Below, in pieces: positions 10,377-20,296 of a stretch of DNA of 64,000 nucleotides. Within the stretch, counting starts at the first letter, position 1; every line of letters starts with the position of its first letter. Position numbers and translations under genes: made by a program. Source of the stretch: Sipunculus nudus (Eukaryota > Annelida > Sipuncula > Golfingiida > Sipunculidae). Under the pieces are notes generated by a model. The model was not told the origin of the DNA. It did not search any database and saw nothing but the letters and a program-made list of their open reading frames with translations. Where the stretch lies: NCBI GenBank assembly GCA_026874595.1, contig CM049316.1, positions 50,408,695-50,472,694 of the forward strand, given 5' to 3'.

Positions 10377-10672
10377 AGAATGATACAAGGCAAGATATAT
10401 CACCAGGTTACCTTAATATAGCCATTCGCAAAAAAAAAGTCTTATATGGCAAAAAGTTTGCTATGCACATCAGAAGAAATTATAACTGTGCACTGGTTAA
10501 AACACTGGTATATTCCAAAGGTTCATGGTTCTGATAAAACGAGTTAAATTAAAACTAAGAAAACTAAATAAACTGCGAGCTGAGATGGAGTAGACTGTCC
10601 ATCTCAGACAGCTATTACGGCAAGGCATTATTCTGGCCCATAAAGCCTTAATAGCACCTATGACTAACACAA

Positions 10673-12493
10673 TTACAGATCCAGTCGTTGAACTGGTTTC
10701 ACTTGGCGTCCTGATCGTGTAGTCACAGAGGGGTTAACACATGATGATTCAACAGACGCCGAGGACGGATCATCAGTTGACATACCACTATCCACTGCGG
10801 AAGGTATCTCTGAAGGAGGGTTGTGTTGTCCTCCTGCGTTTGCATCTGTGGTATCATTCGATTCTGCGACAGGCCGGATGTGACGACGATTACGACAAAC
10901 TGTGCGACCCTGCTCTGTGAGAACCATGTATGACCTACTGCTACCTCTATACTGACCTAACACTTTCCCTGTTTTCGTCCAGAAATCTTCATTGTCAGTT
11001 TTTATGCGTACCTGGGTGCCAGGGCAGATAGGGTTCAAAGGTCGAACTCCGTGCCTACGGTTGTAGTGAGATTCATAGGCATGTTTTGTCTGTGCGTCCT
11101 TTTCTTTTATTTTAGCCATAGATGGCCAATTAGGCTCTAACTTCCTTGGAAGTACTGGTAATGTGCTTTTAATCTCTCTGCCCATCATGAGCTTTGCTGG
11201 GCTGTAACCAGTTGCCGTGTTCGGTGTTGCTCTGTATACTAACAGTGCTAGGAATGGGTCATCCTGTCTTAAAATGTTCTTAGCAGTTTCCACTGCTCGC
11301 TCTACTGCACCATTGGCTTGTGGATTGTATGGGCTTGTTGTGTCGTGATTAAACCCATACTGAGCAGCAAAGTCAGCAAATTCAGCTGAACCATATTGTG
11401 GTCCATTGTCCGATATAAGGCGATCCGGAATTCCCCATCTAGCAAATAGGGACTTCAGTTTCAATATGACAGTTCCTGCTGTTGAATCTGGCAGATGTGC
11501 GATCTCTATGTACCTTGAAAAATAGTCAACAGTGACTAAGTACATTTCTCTTTTGTATTCACACAAATCTGAGGCGATGGCTTCCCAAGGCCTGTTTGGC
11601 ATTGGTATAGTTATCAAAGGTTCCTTGCGTTGGGTTGGCCTATAGGTTTGGCAATGCTCGCATGAGTTAACTTTGTCCTGAATTTCCTTGTTCATAGAAG
11701 GCCACCAGACACCAGATTTAGCTCTCTCTCTACACTTAGAGATTCCTTGGTGCCCATCATGTATCCGGTCAAGCATTTCAGTTTGCATAACACCTGGAAC
11801 AACAATTCTATCGTCGAACAACAACAAACCATTGGCTACACTTAAATGGTCTTTTACACCAAAGTAGACTCTCAACGGCTCAGCTACATCCTGGATGTAC
11901 CTTGGCCATCCTGACATGGTATAACGAATTGCCTCAGTCAATATCAGATCTTGAGCCATAGCTTTCTGGATTTCTGTAAATTTCTCAGGTGACATTGGCC
12001 GGTAACTTTCGACGGCACTGATGTAAGCTTCGATGTCTTCACCCAACTCCTGATCAGGTGTATTTTCTGCCAGTGGGCTTCTTGACAACGTGTCTGCAAT
12101 TAACAGTAGCTTTCCTGGAATGTGAACAGCTTCAGGATTAAATCTCATTAGCCTGATCAGAAGGCGCTGGCATCGTAGTGGCACCTGGTCTAAGCTTTTT
12201 CCATTTATCAATGGAACAAGCGGTTTGTGGTCTGTTTGTAGTGTAAATGTTTCTAGGCCTGACAGGTACTGTGCAAACTTCTCACACGCCCAAACTGCAG
12301 CAAGACACTCTTTTTCAATTTGGGCATAGTTGGCCTCCGCGCTACTGAGAGATCTCGAAGCAAACGCCACAGGTTTTAGCTCATTCCCGTGCTCTTGGAG
12401 TAGAACGCCTCCAAGGCCATAGCTGGATGCATCTGCGCTAACTACCGTTTTCTTGTTTGCGTCGTAAAAGGAGAGTGATGGAGCATCTGTCAA
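10673..12493 (-). CDS. pol: pol, 3' part: RNase H and integrase
   Basis: 606 codons from the first Met after the in-frame stop; the frame itself is open from 12535 and is the same frame as the upstream protease-RT part. RNase H shows D21 (VSADAS), E60/E62, D88 (QTDHKP) and D134 (IADTLSR). Integrase shows the zinc-binding set H245, H248, C278, C281 and a catalytic D308, D361, E397 triad with exactly 35 residues between the last two. A GPY/F-like region with QYRGSSRSY-x-VL follows near residues 520-550, and a Ser/Pro-rich tail ends the protein. All catalytic residues are present. It would normally be translated as part of a Gag-Pol fusion; with the upstream TGA it can be made only by readthrough or reinitiation. 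No chromodomain is seen. Confidence 0.92.
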   Translation of the reverse strand: MTDAPSLSFYDANKKTVVSADASSYGLGGVLLQEHGNELKPVAFASRSLSSAEANYAQIEKECLAAVWACEKFAQYLSGLETFTLQTDHKPLVPLINGKSLDQVPLRCQRLLIRLMRFNPEAVHIPGKLLLIADTLSRSPLAENTPDQELGEDIEAYISAVESYRPMSPEKFTEIQKAMAQDLILTEAIRYTMSGWPRYIQDVAEPLRVYFGVKDHLSVANGLLLFDDRIVVPGVMQTEMLDRIHDGHQGISKCRERAKSGVWWPSMNKEIQDKVNSCEHCQTYRPTQRKEPLITIPMPNRPWEAIASDLCEYKREMYLVTVDYFSRYIEIAHLPDSTAGTVILKLKSLFARWGIPDRLISDNGPQYGSAEFADFAAQYGFNHDTTSPYNPQANGAVERAVETAKNILRQDDPFLALLVYRATPNTATGYSPAKLMMGREIKSTLPVLPRKLEPNWPSMAKIKEKDAQTKHAYESHYNRRHGVRPLNPICPGTQVRIKTDNEDFWTKTGKVLGQYRGSSRSYMVLTEQGRTVCRNRRHIRPVAESNDTTDANAGGQHNPPSEIPSAVDSGMSTDDPSSASVESSCVNPSVTTRSGRQVKPVQRLDL

Positions 12494-12535
12494 AGCACTC
12501 TTTACATAAGCAAAAGCTTCTTCTTGTGATGGGCC

Positions 12536-13774
12536 TCAACACCATACGGAGTCTGAACGCAAGAGATCATTCATCGGTTTTGCGACTGTCGCCAAATTGG
12601 GCACATAGCGTCCCAGATAGTTTATCATTCCCAGTAGTCTTTTCAGCTCCGTCACATCAGTAGGTGCTTTCAAGTTGACGATGGCCTTCACTTTATCAGG
12701 TGAAGGTTGAATACCTTCTGATCCAATCCAGTGGCCCAGAAATTGAAGACCCTCCTGTCTCAGGAGGCATTTTGACCTATTCAGTTTCAGTCCAGACCTC
12801 AAGATGGAACTAAGCACTTTCTTTAGTCTTTCGTCGTTTTGTTCAATTGAATCGCCAAACACGAGAATATCGTCCATGTACACTATAACTCCTTCGTGAC
12901 TGTCCAGCAGCTCTGTCATTTTTCTCTGAAATATTTCTGGGGCACACGTTATTCCGAAGGGGAGCCGTTTAAACGCATACCTCCCGAATGGAGTTATAAA
13001 TGTGGTCAACTTCATGCTGTCTGCATGTAGCGGAATCGCCCAGAATCCGCTTGAAGCATCAAGTGAGGAAAAGATCTTAGCTCCTGCCAGCTTTGGCAGC
13101 AAGTCATCCAGAGTTGGGAGAATATATCTCTCTCGAATGATAGCTTTGTTCAGTTTACGTAGATCTACACATATACGGACATCTTTCTTGTTCTTTTTCA
13201 CTACTGGAACTATAGGACTGCACCATTCTGTAGGTTCCGTGATCTTAGTGATGACATCATTTTTTTCCATACGATCCAATTCATCTTTCACCTTTGGTAA
13301 GAGGGGTATCGGAACTCTACGAGCGACGCTCTGACTGTAAGGTTGAACATCAGCCTTCACTTTAAATTTCACAGGCTCACAATGCATATGACCAAGGTCT
13401 CCAAATACTTCCTGTTCTATATCAATATCATGTATGTTTAACTGAATCAGTTCCATAGCTACAGCAGCACTACGGCTTAACAAATTGTTTGCTCCGGTTA
13501 CAACATACATCATCATTCTATACACAGTCCCTCTAAAATTCACTTTAGTCTCAAAACACCCCAGACAATGTAACTGTCCACCAACACTTCTCAGAACTGT
13601 TTGAGGTGGTTCTAGGGACGGGGGACACCGTAGACTCTGATAAGCCTGTTCTGATATCACACTCACATCAGCTCCAGAATCTATCTTAAAGGTGAGGAAT
13701 TTTCCTTCTATGTTAAGTCGTACTCTCCAGTCAGTGTCAACAGTACTTTCTTCACCTTCAGACACAGTGCCCAA
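12536..13774 (-). CDS. pol: pol, 5' part: aspartic protease and reverse transcriptase, ends at a premature TGA
   Basis: 412 codons ending at TGA (12536-12538, minus strand). The retroviral-type aspartic protease active site is DSGA at residues 32-35. Reverse transcriptase begins near residue 130; LDASSGFW (D239) and YMDD (299-302) supply the catalytic aspartates, and LPFG, FLGHWI and INYLGRY motifs are in order. The frame is -1 relative to gag and overlaps it by 67 bases (13708-13774), so Gag-Pol would arise by -1 frameshifting in the overlap, and Met1 is unlikely to be the real start. The stop falls at the RT-RNase H connection in an otherwise continuous frame, which indicates a single point change and not a normal family boundary. 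Confidence 0.92.
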   Translation of the reverse strand: MGTVSEGEESTVDTDWRVRLNIEGKFLTFKIDSGADVSVISEQAYQSLRCPPSLEPPQTVLRSVGGQLHCLGCFETKVNFRGTVYRMMMYVVTGANNLLSRSAAVAMELIQLNIHDIDIEQEVFGDLGHMHCEPVKFKVKADVQPYSQSVARRVPIPLLPKVKDELDRMEKNDVITKITEPTEWCSPIVPVVKKNKKDVRICVDLRKLNKAIIRERYILPTLDDLLPKLAGAKIFSSLDASSGFWAIPLHADSMKLTTFITPFGRYAFKRLPFGITCAPEIFQRKMTELLDSHEGVIVYMDDILVFGDSIEQNDERLKKVLSSILRSGLKLNRSKCLLRQEGLQFLGHWIGSEGIQPSPDKVKAIVNLKAPTDVTELKRLLGMINYLGRYVPNLATVAKPMNDLLRSDSVWC

Positions 13775-14655
13775 GAATTTTGGATTGTTGCAGCATCAGG
13801 TACAACCACCTCCTGTACGGACTTGGTCTTACAAACCACTGCATAATGGCCTATTCTGTGACATTTGTTACATCTGGCATATCTGGCAGGGCACCTGGCA
13901 TCTTTAGCATGAAATTTGTTACATCTACCACAGGTTACATGTTCCTGTTTAGTTGCTTTGAAACTAGTGTTACTACTTGATTTAGCATGACCTTGACCTC
14001 GACCACGATTCTGACGACCTCCCCGACGTTTATTGAAACTAGCAGCATCAAAACGGTGTTCTCTATTGGCTGAACTGATATCATCAAGGGCAACAGCTGC
14101 TGCTTGTTCCCCTATCTGAGCCTTGACTAACTCTGACTGTCTACACAACTGTACTGCTACTTCCAAACTGAGATCAGATTTTAACTGTAGTTCTTGTGAG
14201 AGCTGCTTGTCATTTATTCCAATAACTATGCGGTCTCTAATATTTTCATCTCTATTAGGACCAAATTCACACGACTCCGCCAGTTCATACAAATGTCTAA
14301 CAAACGCCTCGACTGTCTCGCCGGGCCGCTGAACACATTGATAAAACAATGCACGCTGATGAATTACATTGCGTTTAGGCACAAAATAGTCATCGAATTT
14401 ACGAACAACAACGTCGTATTTATTCTGATCCTCTGCTGAATCCCACGTGAATGTATTGAAAACACGTTCAGCATCCTTTCCCATGGCATATATCAGGGTA
14501 CTTACTTGTATTTCACCCTCATCTTTATGAAGTTTCGTGGCTATCCGAAAACGGCTAAACCGCTGTTTCCATTCAGGCCAGTACTCCGGATGCTGGAAAT
14601 CAAAGCACTCTGGCGGCTGAAATCCAGGCATGGTCATGTAATCAGACGCCCACAC
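13708..14655 (-). CDS. gag: gag: capsid-nucleocapsid polyprotein
   Basis: 315 codons. The N-terminal half (about 25-180) is a retrotransposon Gag capsid-like domain with the typical KFDDYFVPKRN and QRPGETVEAFVRHLYELA stretches. An Arg/Gly-rich segment (209-222) precedes two zinc knuckles: C242-x2-C245-x3-H249-x5-C255 and a canonical C262-x2-C265-x4-H270-x4-C275. These features fit RNA packaging and particle assembly. The start lies 92 bases inside the 5' LTR; Met7 or Met9 could also be used. The 3' end overlaps pol in the -1 frame. No disruption is visible. Confidence 0.93.
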   Translation of the reverse strand: MWASDYMTMPGFQPPECFDFQHPEYWPEWKQRFSRFRIATKLHKDEGEIQVSTLIYAMGKDAERVFNTFTWDSAEDQNKYDVVVRKFDDYFVPKRNVIHQRALFYQCVQRPGETVEAFVRHLYELAESCEFGPNRDENIRDRIVIGINDKQLSQELQLKSDLSLEVAVQLCRQSELVKAQIGEQAAAVALDDISSANREHRFDAASFNKRRGGRQNRGRGQGHAKSSSNTSFKATKQEHVTCGRCNKFHAKDARCPARYARCNKCHRIGHYAVVCKTKSVQEVVVPDAATIQNSWALCLKVKKVLLTLTGEYDLT

Positions 14656-14734
14656 GATTCTGCAAGTCGTCCTGATACTCCGTCAATAAACTGACAGGCC
14701 AAAAGTCCGTTCAAAAACGTCTATGGGTTAAAAA

Positions 14735-14747
14735 CCCGCTGCCACCA
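14735..14747 (-). promoter_or_regulatory. Primer-binding site, probably tRNA-Leu
   Basis: Immediately inside the 5' LTR the minus strand reads TGGTGGCAGCGGG. Twelve of these bases match the complement of the 3' end of metazoan tRNA-Leu ending CCGCTGCCA plus CCA. The tRNA assignment is from memory of tRNA-Leu 3' sequences. Confidence 0.8.
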
Positions 14748-14868
14748 TGTCATAAATCCACAGACACGTCGCGCCATGAACACAACTTTATTCAGAAAGC
14801 GGTGACGTAGCACCAACCTGTGCACACGTTACTAGCGGGGCTGTTCCACAAAGTCCTATTACACGACA
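14748..14868 (-). repeat. 5' LTR (right end on + strand), 121 bp
   Basis: By eye all 121 bases are identical to the left LTR. It contains the poly(A) signal complement at 14787-14792. Identity implies recent insertion. Confidence 0.95.
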
Positions 14869-14873
14869 GTGTC
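14869..14873. repeat. Target-site duplication GTGTC (right)
   Basis: Matches 10239-10243. Confidence 0.9.
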
Positions 14874-16740
14874 ATGGTTTTTATGGTTTGCCTTTAGGTA
14901 ATCTTAATTACTTGCTACAATTAATTTTGAATTCTAATGTTTAACATATAACCAGTTAAAAAGATCAGTACTTAATGATTTAGATCAATCTTTTTTATAG
15001 AAATTTAGTAATTCTCAGAGGAATACCTCTGAGGCATGCTCATATTTTATTTACGCTTTGACTAAATTCATTTGTTGATTTTTAGCATATAATTTTAATA
15101 CAAATATAGACTATTATCTCAAAGCTATTTAAACTGTTCATAAACATTTATTTATCAATTAAATTTGAATTATAACGTTCTCATTCTAAAATGAAACTTT
15201 TAAAAACTTAGTTATTTCCAATTATAGTGATTACCATTTATAACTCTACTTAATTAGACAAATTCAGAAGTAAATAGTATGATTCTTATAAATTTAATTA
15301 AAAGCATTTTATTCTGCCTCACATACTGCTGGACTAGATGTGTATGAGTATTACTTTGAATTCCTCTGGTGATATTAACCACCTATAGGCTGAATGTAAC
15401 ATGTCTGACATACCTGGAAGGTTTTTTATTGGTATTCTATTTGCCTAGATCTCAGCATCTGGCATAGTACCATTTATTCTGCCTCAACTTTGAGAGTTTT
15501 ACTAGTCGCTTTTAAGGGTTCTTATCTCGGCATAGTATTTGCTCTTCCTGGTTGAGTTTTTTTAGTTTGGCATATAAGGGCATGAAATATATACCAGTTG
15601 CCTTGGGTGGTACCCGGCATGGTTGTCCCTTCTTATCATTATGCAGTGTTTTGTTGCTGGCAAAGTTCCCAGTCGCTTTTTAAGGAGATGTTCTCCGACA
15701 TGGAAACAATTTTGGCCTAGTGATTTTGGTGTCTGACTTTGCTGCATGTCCGCCTTGTGGGTTTTGCGTATCGCCTAGAGAGTTCTCGATTTTAGCAGGG
15801 TACAACCTTTCACCTATAGAGAATTTTTATCTGGCATGGTAGCGCCACTTGCATACGATTGTACCTGTCATCATATCTAAACCTTGCTATAACATCAACC
15901 AGCATAAATTTGTCTCTCTTAAGTATTGGGAGTAATTAAAATAAATTAGACCGGTGTGCATACTTAACACACCAGTTAAAATGACAATACTCATTTAGAA
16001 GCTTAACTTGTTTAATTAGGTTAATTTCAGTGAAATCCTATCAATAATATTAATAGGTGAGCAACACACCTAAATACTAAATAAGTTGAGTATATACATG
16101 AGTAAAATGAATAAATAAAGCTGACTTCAAGTTCATGGCCACAAGGTATATATTGCATTTATGAGTAATGATATTTAATATAAAAAAACCACATATATAT
16201 TGCTGCGTTGGGTAGAACATTTTTTTTGTCACCAAAATACCTATTTTACTGCGGATTCGAGTGACGTAATGTTAACGATGTGGTATAAATCTGATTACTA
16301 CAAGCTAAGTAAGCTATTACACATAATATGAATCTACAGAGCTTAATAAAAAGGAAATAAATAATGATAATAATCAGAATGATGATATTGTTGATGATAA
16401 AATAATGATGTATTAAAATATAAACAGTAAACGGTAAAGTCTAGAAACAAATTAAAGAAAGAAATTCTCATTATTCAAATAAACAAATGAATAGGTAACT
16501 AACCCTGATATCTTATTTGAATGTCGTATTTATAGATACTTGTAGGATAATAAATAACTGTGATTTAACAAATTCTTGGGCAGCACTGCTTACCATTTTA
16601 CCTCAATAAGTCAGGTAGAAGTTGGATATTTCAAGCAGACTTTTCCTTAACTGTTTAAAACTACTTTGTGGTCGTTGAATTATCTGGTAGTATTATTTCA
16701 TGTATTACTATGCTTAAGTTCACCTGTAATACTCTAAGGT
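14874..16740. other. AT-rich unique sequence without a gene
   Basis: No supported ORF. Between about 15450 and 15840 a degenerate CTCGGCATAGT-like phrase recurs irregularly, perhaps a decayed tandem repeat. 16360-16420 is rich in GATGATAAT-type simple sequence. Confidence 0.5.
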
Positions 16741-17330
16741 GATCTGACATTGAGCGAGAAATCTCGCTGTTACCAGATTATTATTACTTGGTCAGTTGTA
16801 GTTAATATTTGATCCCAGTGAGAGGGCATGTTTCGGCCGTGCAGTGCTTAAAATACCGTCTATATTTTGAGGCCAAACAGGGCACAGGATAAATACTGAT
16901 TATGAAAAGCTTACCTGAGGGTAATGCATATACGTCTTAACACTGATCAGATGATGATACAGTGTGCGAGTGAATCTCGCAAGATTTGTCGACCAATGGT
17001 CTTAATATTACTACCCAGTGAGAGGGCATGTTTTGGCCGTGCGGGGCTTAAAATACCGTCTATATTTTGAGGCCAAACAGGGCACAGAATAAATACTGTT
17101 TATAAAAAGCTTACCCGAGTGTAATGCATATATACGTCTTAATACTGATCAGATGATGATACAGTATGAGAGTGAATCTTGCTGCAATAGTAGACCGGTG
17201 GTCGAAATATTAATTTGCCCAGTAAGGGGGCATATTTCAGCCAGACGGGGCTCTAAATAAATACCGTTACAGTTATGAGGCCAGACAGGGCACAAACAAA
17301 ATGCTGTCCATTAAATCTGATACGGTGGTT
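16741..17330. repeat. ~203-bp tandem repeat, about 2.9 copies
   Basis: GATCTGA/GATCAGATGATGATACAG starts units at 16741, 16945 and 17147, with the start of a fourth near 17316. CCCAGTGAGAGGGCATGTTT and TTGAGGCCAAACAGGGCACA recur at matching offsets. The third unit is the most diverged. Confidence 0.9.
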
Positions 17331-17668
17331 ACCTTGTTCACCTTGTATCTTCGGGCTTAACAAGTTTTGGGACCTTAGTTACCCCTAGTTTTATATAATC
17401 CATATAAAACGGTGAAATGAGCCCAGATTATGCCTTTTGGAGGGTCCCTTCATGTAACCGTTGTCAATTTTATTTAATCATGTATATTTGAAAACTTAGA
17501 TCTTTTAATGTTTTACCAAGGGGCCGCTTATCAGCAATCTTTATGTTTGATTTTGTGTAAATTTTTATGAGAGCTTTTTTTTAAAAAAAGTCATGTCTAG
17601 GTAATTGTCACAAAAATTATACTTGTGTCATAAGGACAGGTACTGCCGCTGTTGTGTTTTATTTTTAG

Positions 17669-18010
17669 AGGCTCCATTTTCACATGAACCGGTTGTCAGC
17701 CATCAGTGCAGCCTTCCCAGTGTGGTCCGGCTCAGCTCTTCTGCTACAGCAATCTGCAACCTGAGCCAACATACCACTACAGCCAGAATTTTGACGCTTT
17801 TATAAATTCAGAACACCTTGAGTAAATACTGAGGCCTGTGGCGCCACCATCTGGACTGATATTTTATTAAATCCTATATGGACACCTGGCTCACTCATGG
17901 AATATAACATGTAGCAACTTACTCTACCTGGTGCATGTTGAATGTCATTGATGTGTCTCTGAATATTTTATATTGTTTTTGAATGTCTAATAAAAATTAC
18001 ACAATCCCTG
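17669..18010 (+). other. Candidate terminal exon with poly(A) signal
   Basis: A pyrimidine-rich GTTGTGTTTTATTTTTAG ends at 17668, a plausible 3' splice site. The frame following it stays open for about 45 codons to a stop at 17803-17805, and AATAAA lies at 17989-17994 with a T/G-rich region near. The peptide is Ser/Thr-rich and not recognised. It might pair with the candidate exon at 4127-4287, but no frame or transcript evidence connects them. Confidence 0.22.
17989..17994 (+). terminator. Poly(A) signal AATAAA of candidate terminal exon
   Basis: Hexamer 184 bases after the stop of the candidate exon; shortly before the repeat domain starts. Confidence 0.3.
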
Positions 18011-18179
18011 TACTTTCAAAACAACTATCAAATTGCGAAGTCCCTAATCACTGGAGGTCCTGTGTGGGGCGAGAACACTCCCTACCCGCTGTTGTAGCAT
18101 TGGATAAACCTACCTCCCCCCTCCCAAATTGGGAGTTAGGGGTTGAGTAGCCGACTAACAGCCTATACACAGCCTGCCA

Positions 18180-18850
18180 GCTATATTTTGTTCATATAAC
18201 AAACAAACAAACAAACTAGACGACCATAGGTCGAACGCTTGCCGGAAATCGGAAGTGAAACACAGACGGACAGAAAGAACATATTGTCGGTTTTCTATTA
18301 ATGGAATGACTCTCAGGGACATTGCTGAGAATATGTGGCCCGTAGAATGACATATGAGACAAAAGAACAGGCAAGCAGACAAAACTGACAACAAAAGACG
18401 AACAGACAGACATAGTGACTTTGTGAGACAAGATTGACACCAGATGACATAACCTAGTGATTGAGAAGATTCAAAGGAAGAAAATGAGTTATTATTTATG
18501 TAATTTAGATTTATAGTTTTGGAGGTATGGCGAATTAATGATATACTTGGGAGGCTCGACTGTAGCGCCCTCTAGCAGACATATTCCGAAGACGACAAAT
18601 GCGTTTCGTATTATTAGTGTATGACATGAGATGTCCCAGTTTTAAAAGGATTCCGTCAAAGCTGTGGCCTGTAGAATGCTATATGTAAGGCGTAAGAACC
18701 AGCAAGCAGGCGACTTTGAGGATAACGGTCAAACAGATGGACACACTGACAAAGTGGCCAAAAAAGAAATTATGTTTTTCATCATCCCTGTAAGTTTCAA
18801 GGTTATTGTGGCAAAATTGTGGCCAGGAGAGTAGTGACAAACAAACAAAC
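18180..18850. repeat. Diverged leading edge of the right repeat domain
   Basis: Contains the same parts as the large unit (CAAA microsatellite, TAGACGACCATAGGTCG, a GCGCCCTCTAGCAG motif at about 18564) at lower similarity. Shortly before it, at 18121-18135, CTCCCAA pairs with TTGGGAG around a single A. ORFs are microsatellite artefacts. Confidence 0.8.
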
Positions 18851-19186
18851 AAACTAGACGACCAGAGGTCGAACGCTTGCCGGAAGTTGAAATGACAGAC
18901 AGCTGGGCAGACAGAACATATTGTGGGTTTTCTATTATTTGAATGACCCTCAGCCTTTGCTGAAAAGTTGTGACCTGTAAAATGAAATATCAGACAAAAC
19001 AACGAGGAAGCAGACAAAGCTGACCACAAAAGACTAACAGACAAACATACTGACACATCTGTGATAACAGATTACCAGACAAAACTGCCGAAGATAAAGA
19101 AGAGCAAAATTAGCGATGGTTTATGTAGATAAGGTTTATAATTTTGGAGATATGGCCAAAACATGATATGTTGGGGAGGTAAAGGT

Positions 19187-19206
19187 GCAGCGCCCCCTAG
19201 TGGCTA
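19187..19206 (-). promoter_or_regulatory. CTCF-like motif (representative of about 20 per 13.48-kb unit)
   Basis: On the minus strand the site reads AGCCACTAGGGGGCGCTGC; variants read TGGCCGCTAGGGGGCGCTG. The vertebrate CTCF consensus as I remember it is TGGCCACYAGRGGGCGCYA. Other copy-1 sites start near 19521, 19843, 20773, 21105, 21438, 22173, 22751, 23941, 25158, 26025, 26472, 28041, 28371, 29001, 29817, 30147, 30481, 31267 and 31593. They recur about 13480 bases later in copies 2 and 3, with further sites near 18564, 59629, 59957, 60296, 61080, 61406, 63474 and 63808. All have one orientation. Binding is unproven. Confidence 0.5.
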
Positions 19207-19976
19207 TATCCGGAAAATGAAAAATCTGTTTTGAGATATTAGTGAAACACATAAGATGTATCAGTTTTAAAAGGATTCCTGAGAAAAAAACTGGCCTGTA
19301 GAATGCTATATATGAGACGCAAGAACCAGCTAGTAGGCGGATTCGAGGACAACTGACAAACAGACAGACACACTGACAAAGTCATACAAGAATGAGACCA
19401 GATGACATTACTAGGTCATGGAGAAGACTCAGGGAAAGAAAATAAGCCATAGTTTCTGTAATTGAGGCTTTGGGTTTTAGAGATATGGTCAATATAATGA
19501 TATGTGTGTGAGGGTCAGGTGCAGCGCCACCTAGCGGCCATATCCGGAAAATGAAAAAAAAATTGTGAGAAAATATAATATGCATCAGTTTTCAAATGCT
19601 TCTTTAAAAACTGTGGCCTGTAGAATGCTATATGCGAGACGCAAGAATCAGCAAGCAGCCAAATTTGAGGACAACTGACAAACAGACGGACACACTGACA
19701 AAGTGACACAAGATTGAGACCAGATGACATTATCAGTTTATGGAAAAGACTCAGAGGGAAAAAATAAGCTATAGTTTATGTAATTGAGCCTTTGGGTTTT
19801 AGAGATATGGCCAATCTAATGATATGTGTGTGAGGGTCGTATGCAGCGCCCCCTAGCAGCAATATTCAAAAAATGAAAAAACAATTTCGAGATACTAGTG
19901 TAGGACTAATGATATGTCAGTTTCAAAATGATTCCTGCAATAATGTGGCCTTTGGCGCAAGATGAATGAAATCTCG

Positions 19977-20001
19977 AAATATCTCTATTCACGAGATATT
20001 T
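19977..20001. repeat. Hairpin in B sub-repeat
   Basis: AAATATCTC pairs perfectly with GAGATATTT around a 7-base loop. A stronger version at 61539-61561 has a perfect 10-bp stem (AATATCTCGT / ACGAGATATT) and a TTG loop. The left array's TCTCGTCAAACGAGA is the reverse-complement form of the same element. Confidence 0.8.
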
Positions 20002-20153
20002 TACGAGATACTGCAAGACTTGTAATAAAATCTTGTAGTACTAGTTGAATGCTACCTTATGCAAAAAACTAGGTCTCTCTAGCTTTAAAACTGACAAAGT
20101 TAGAAAAATAAGACCCCTTAATTTCGAATATCATGACTTTTCTCCCAAAATTT

Positions 20154-20167
20154 GTAACCATGGTTAC
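20154..20167. repeat. Perfect 14-bp palindrome GTAACCATGGTTAC
   Basis: Conserved at the same place in most B sub-repeats (for example again near 21745 and 31904), with a reduced ACCATGGT core in diverged ones and in the left array. Confidence 0.85.
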
Positions 20168-20296
20168 GGTAAATTTGAATCAGCTACACACCAGATGACA
20201 GGCCTTGGAATGACGATTAAAATGAGCTATTGTTGAAGTAGATACGACTAATAGTCACAAAGATATGAAGAAAAAACCGTTTTGAGAAGTTTTGAT

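Larger units (their letters stand above)
10244..14868 (-). mobile_element. Complete Ty3/gypsy-type LTR retrotransposon, minus strand, 4,625 bp
   Basis: Two identical 121-bp LTRs bounded by a 5-bp target duplication enclose, in minus-strand order, a primer-binding site, gag, protease-reverse transcriptase, RNase H-integrase and a polypurine tract. The domain order PR-RT-RH-IN is diagnostic of Ty3/gypsy (Metaviridae) rather than Ty1/copia. No envelope ORF and no chromodomain are seen. About 300 bases (10377-10672) between the pol stop and polypurine tract are non-coding. The element is structurally intact except for one in-frame TGA in pol (12536-12538). The style recalls the Mag/SURL or K02A2.6-like groups, but clade placement needs a tree. 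Confidence 0.95.

Noticed and set aside
13002-13334. Plus-strand ORFs opposite gag and pol (12457-12663, 13002-13334, 13692-14694)
   Set aside because: Antisense shadows of the retrotransposon coding strand.
15450-15840. Recurring CTCGGCATAGT-like phrase as a tandem repeat
   Set aside because: Spacing is irregular and similarity weak; kept only as a remark.
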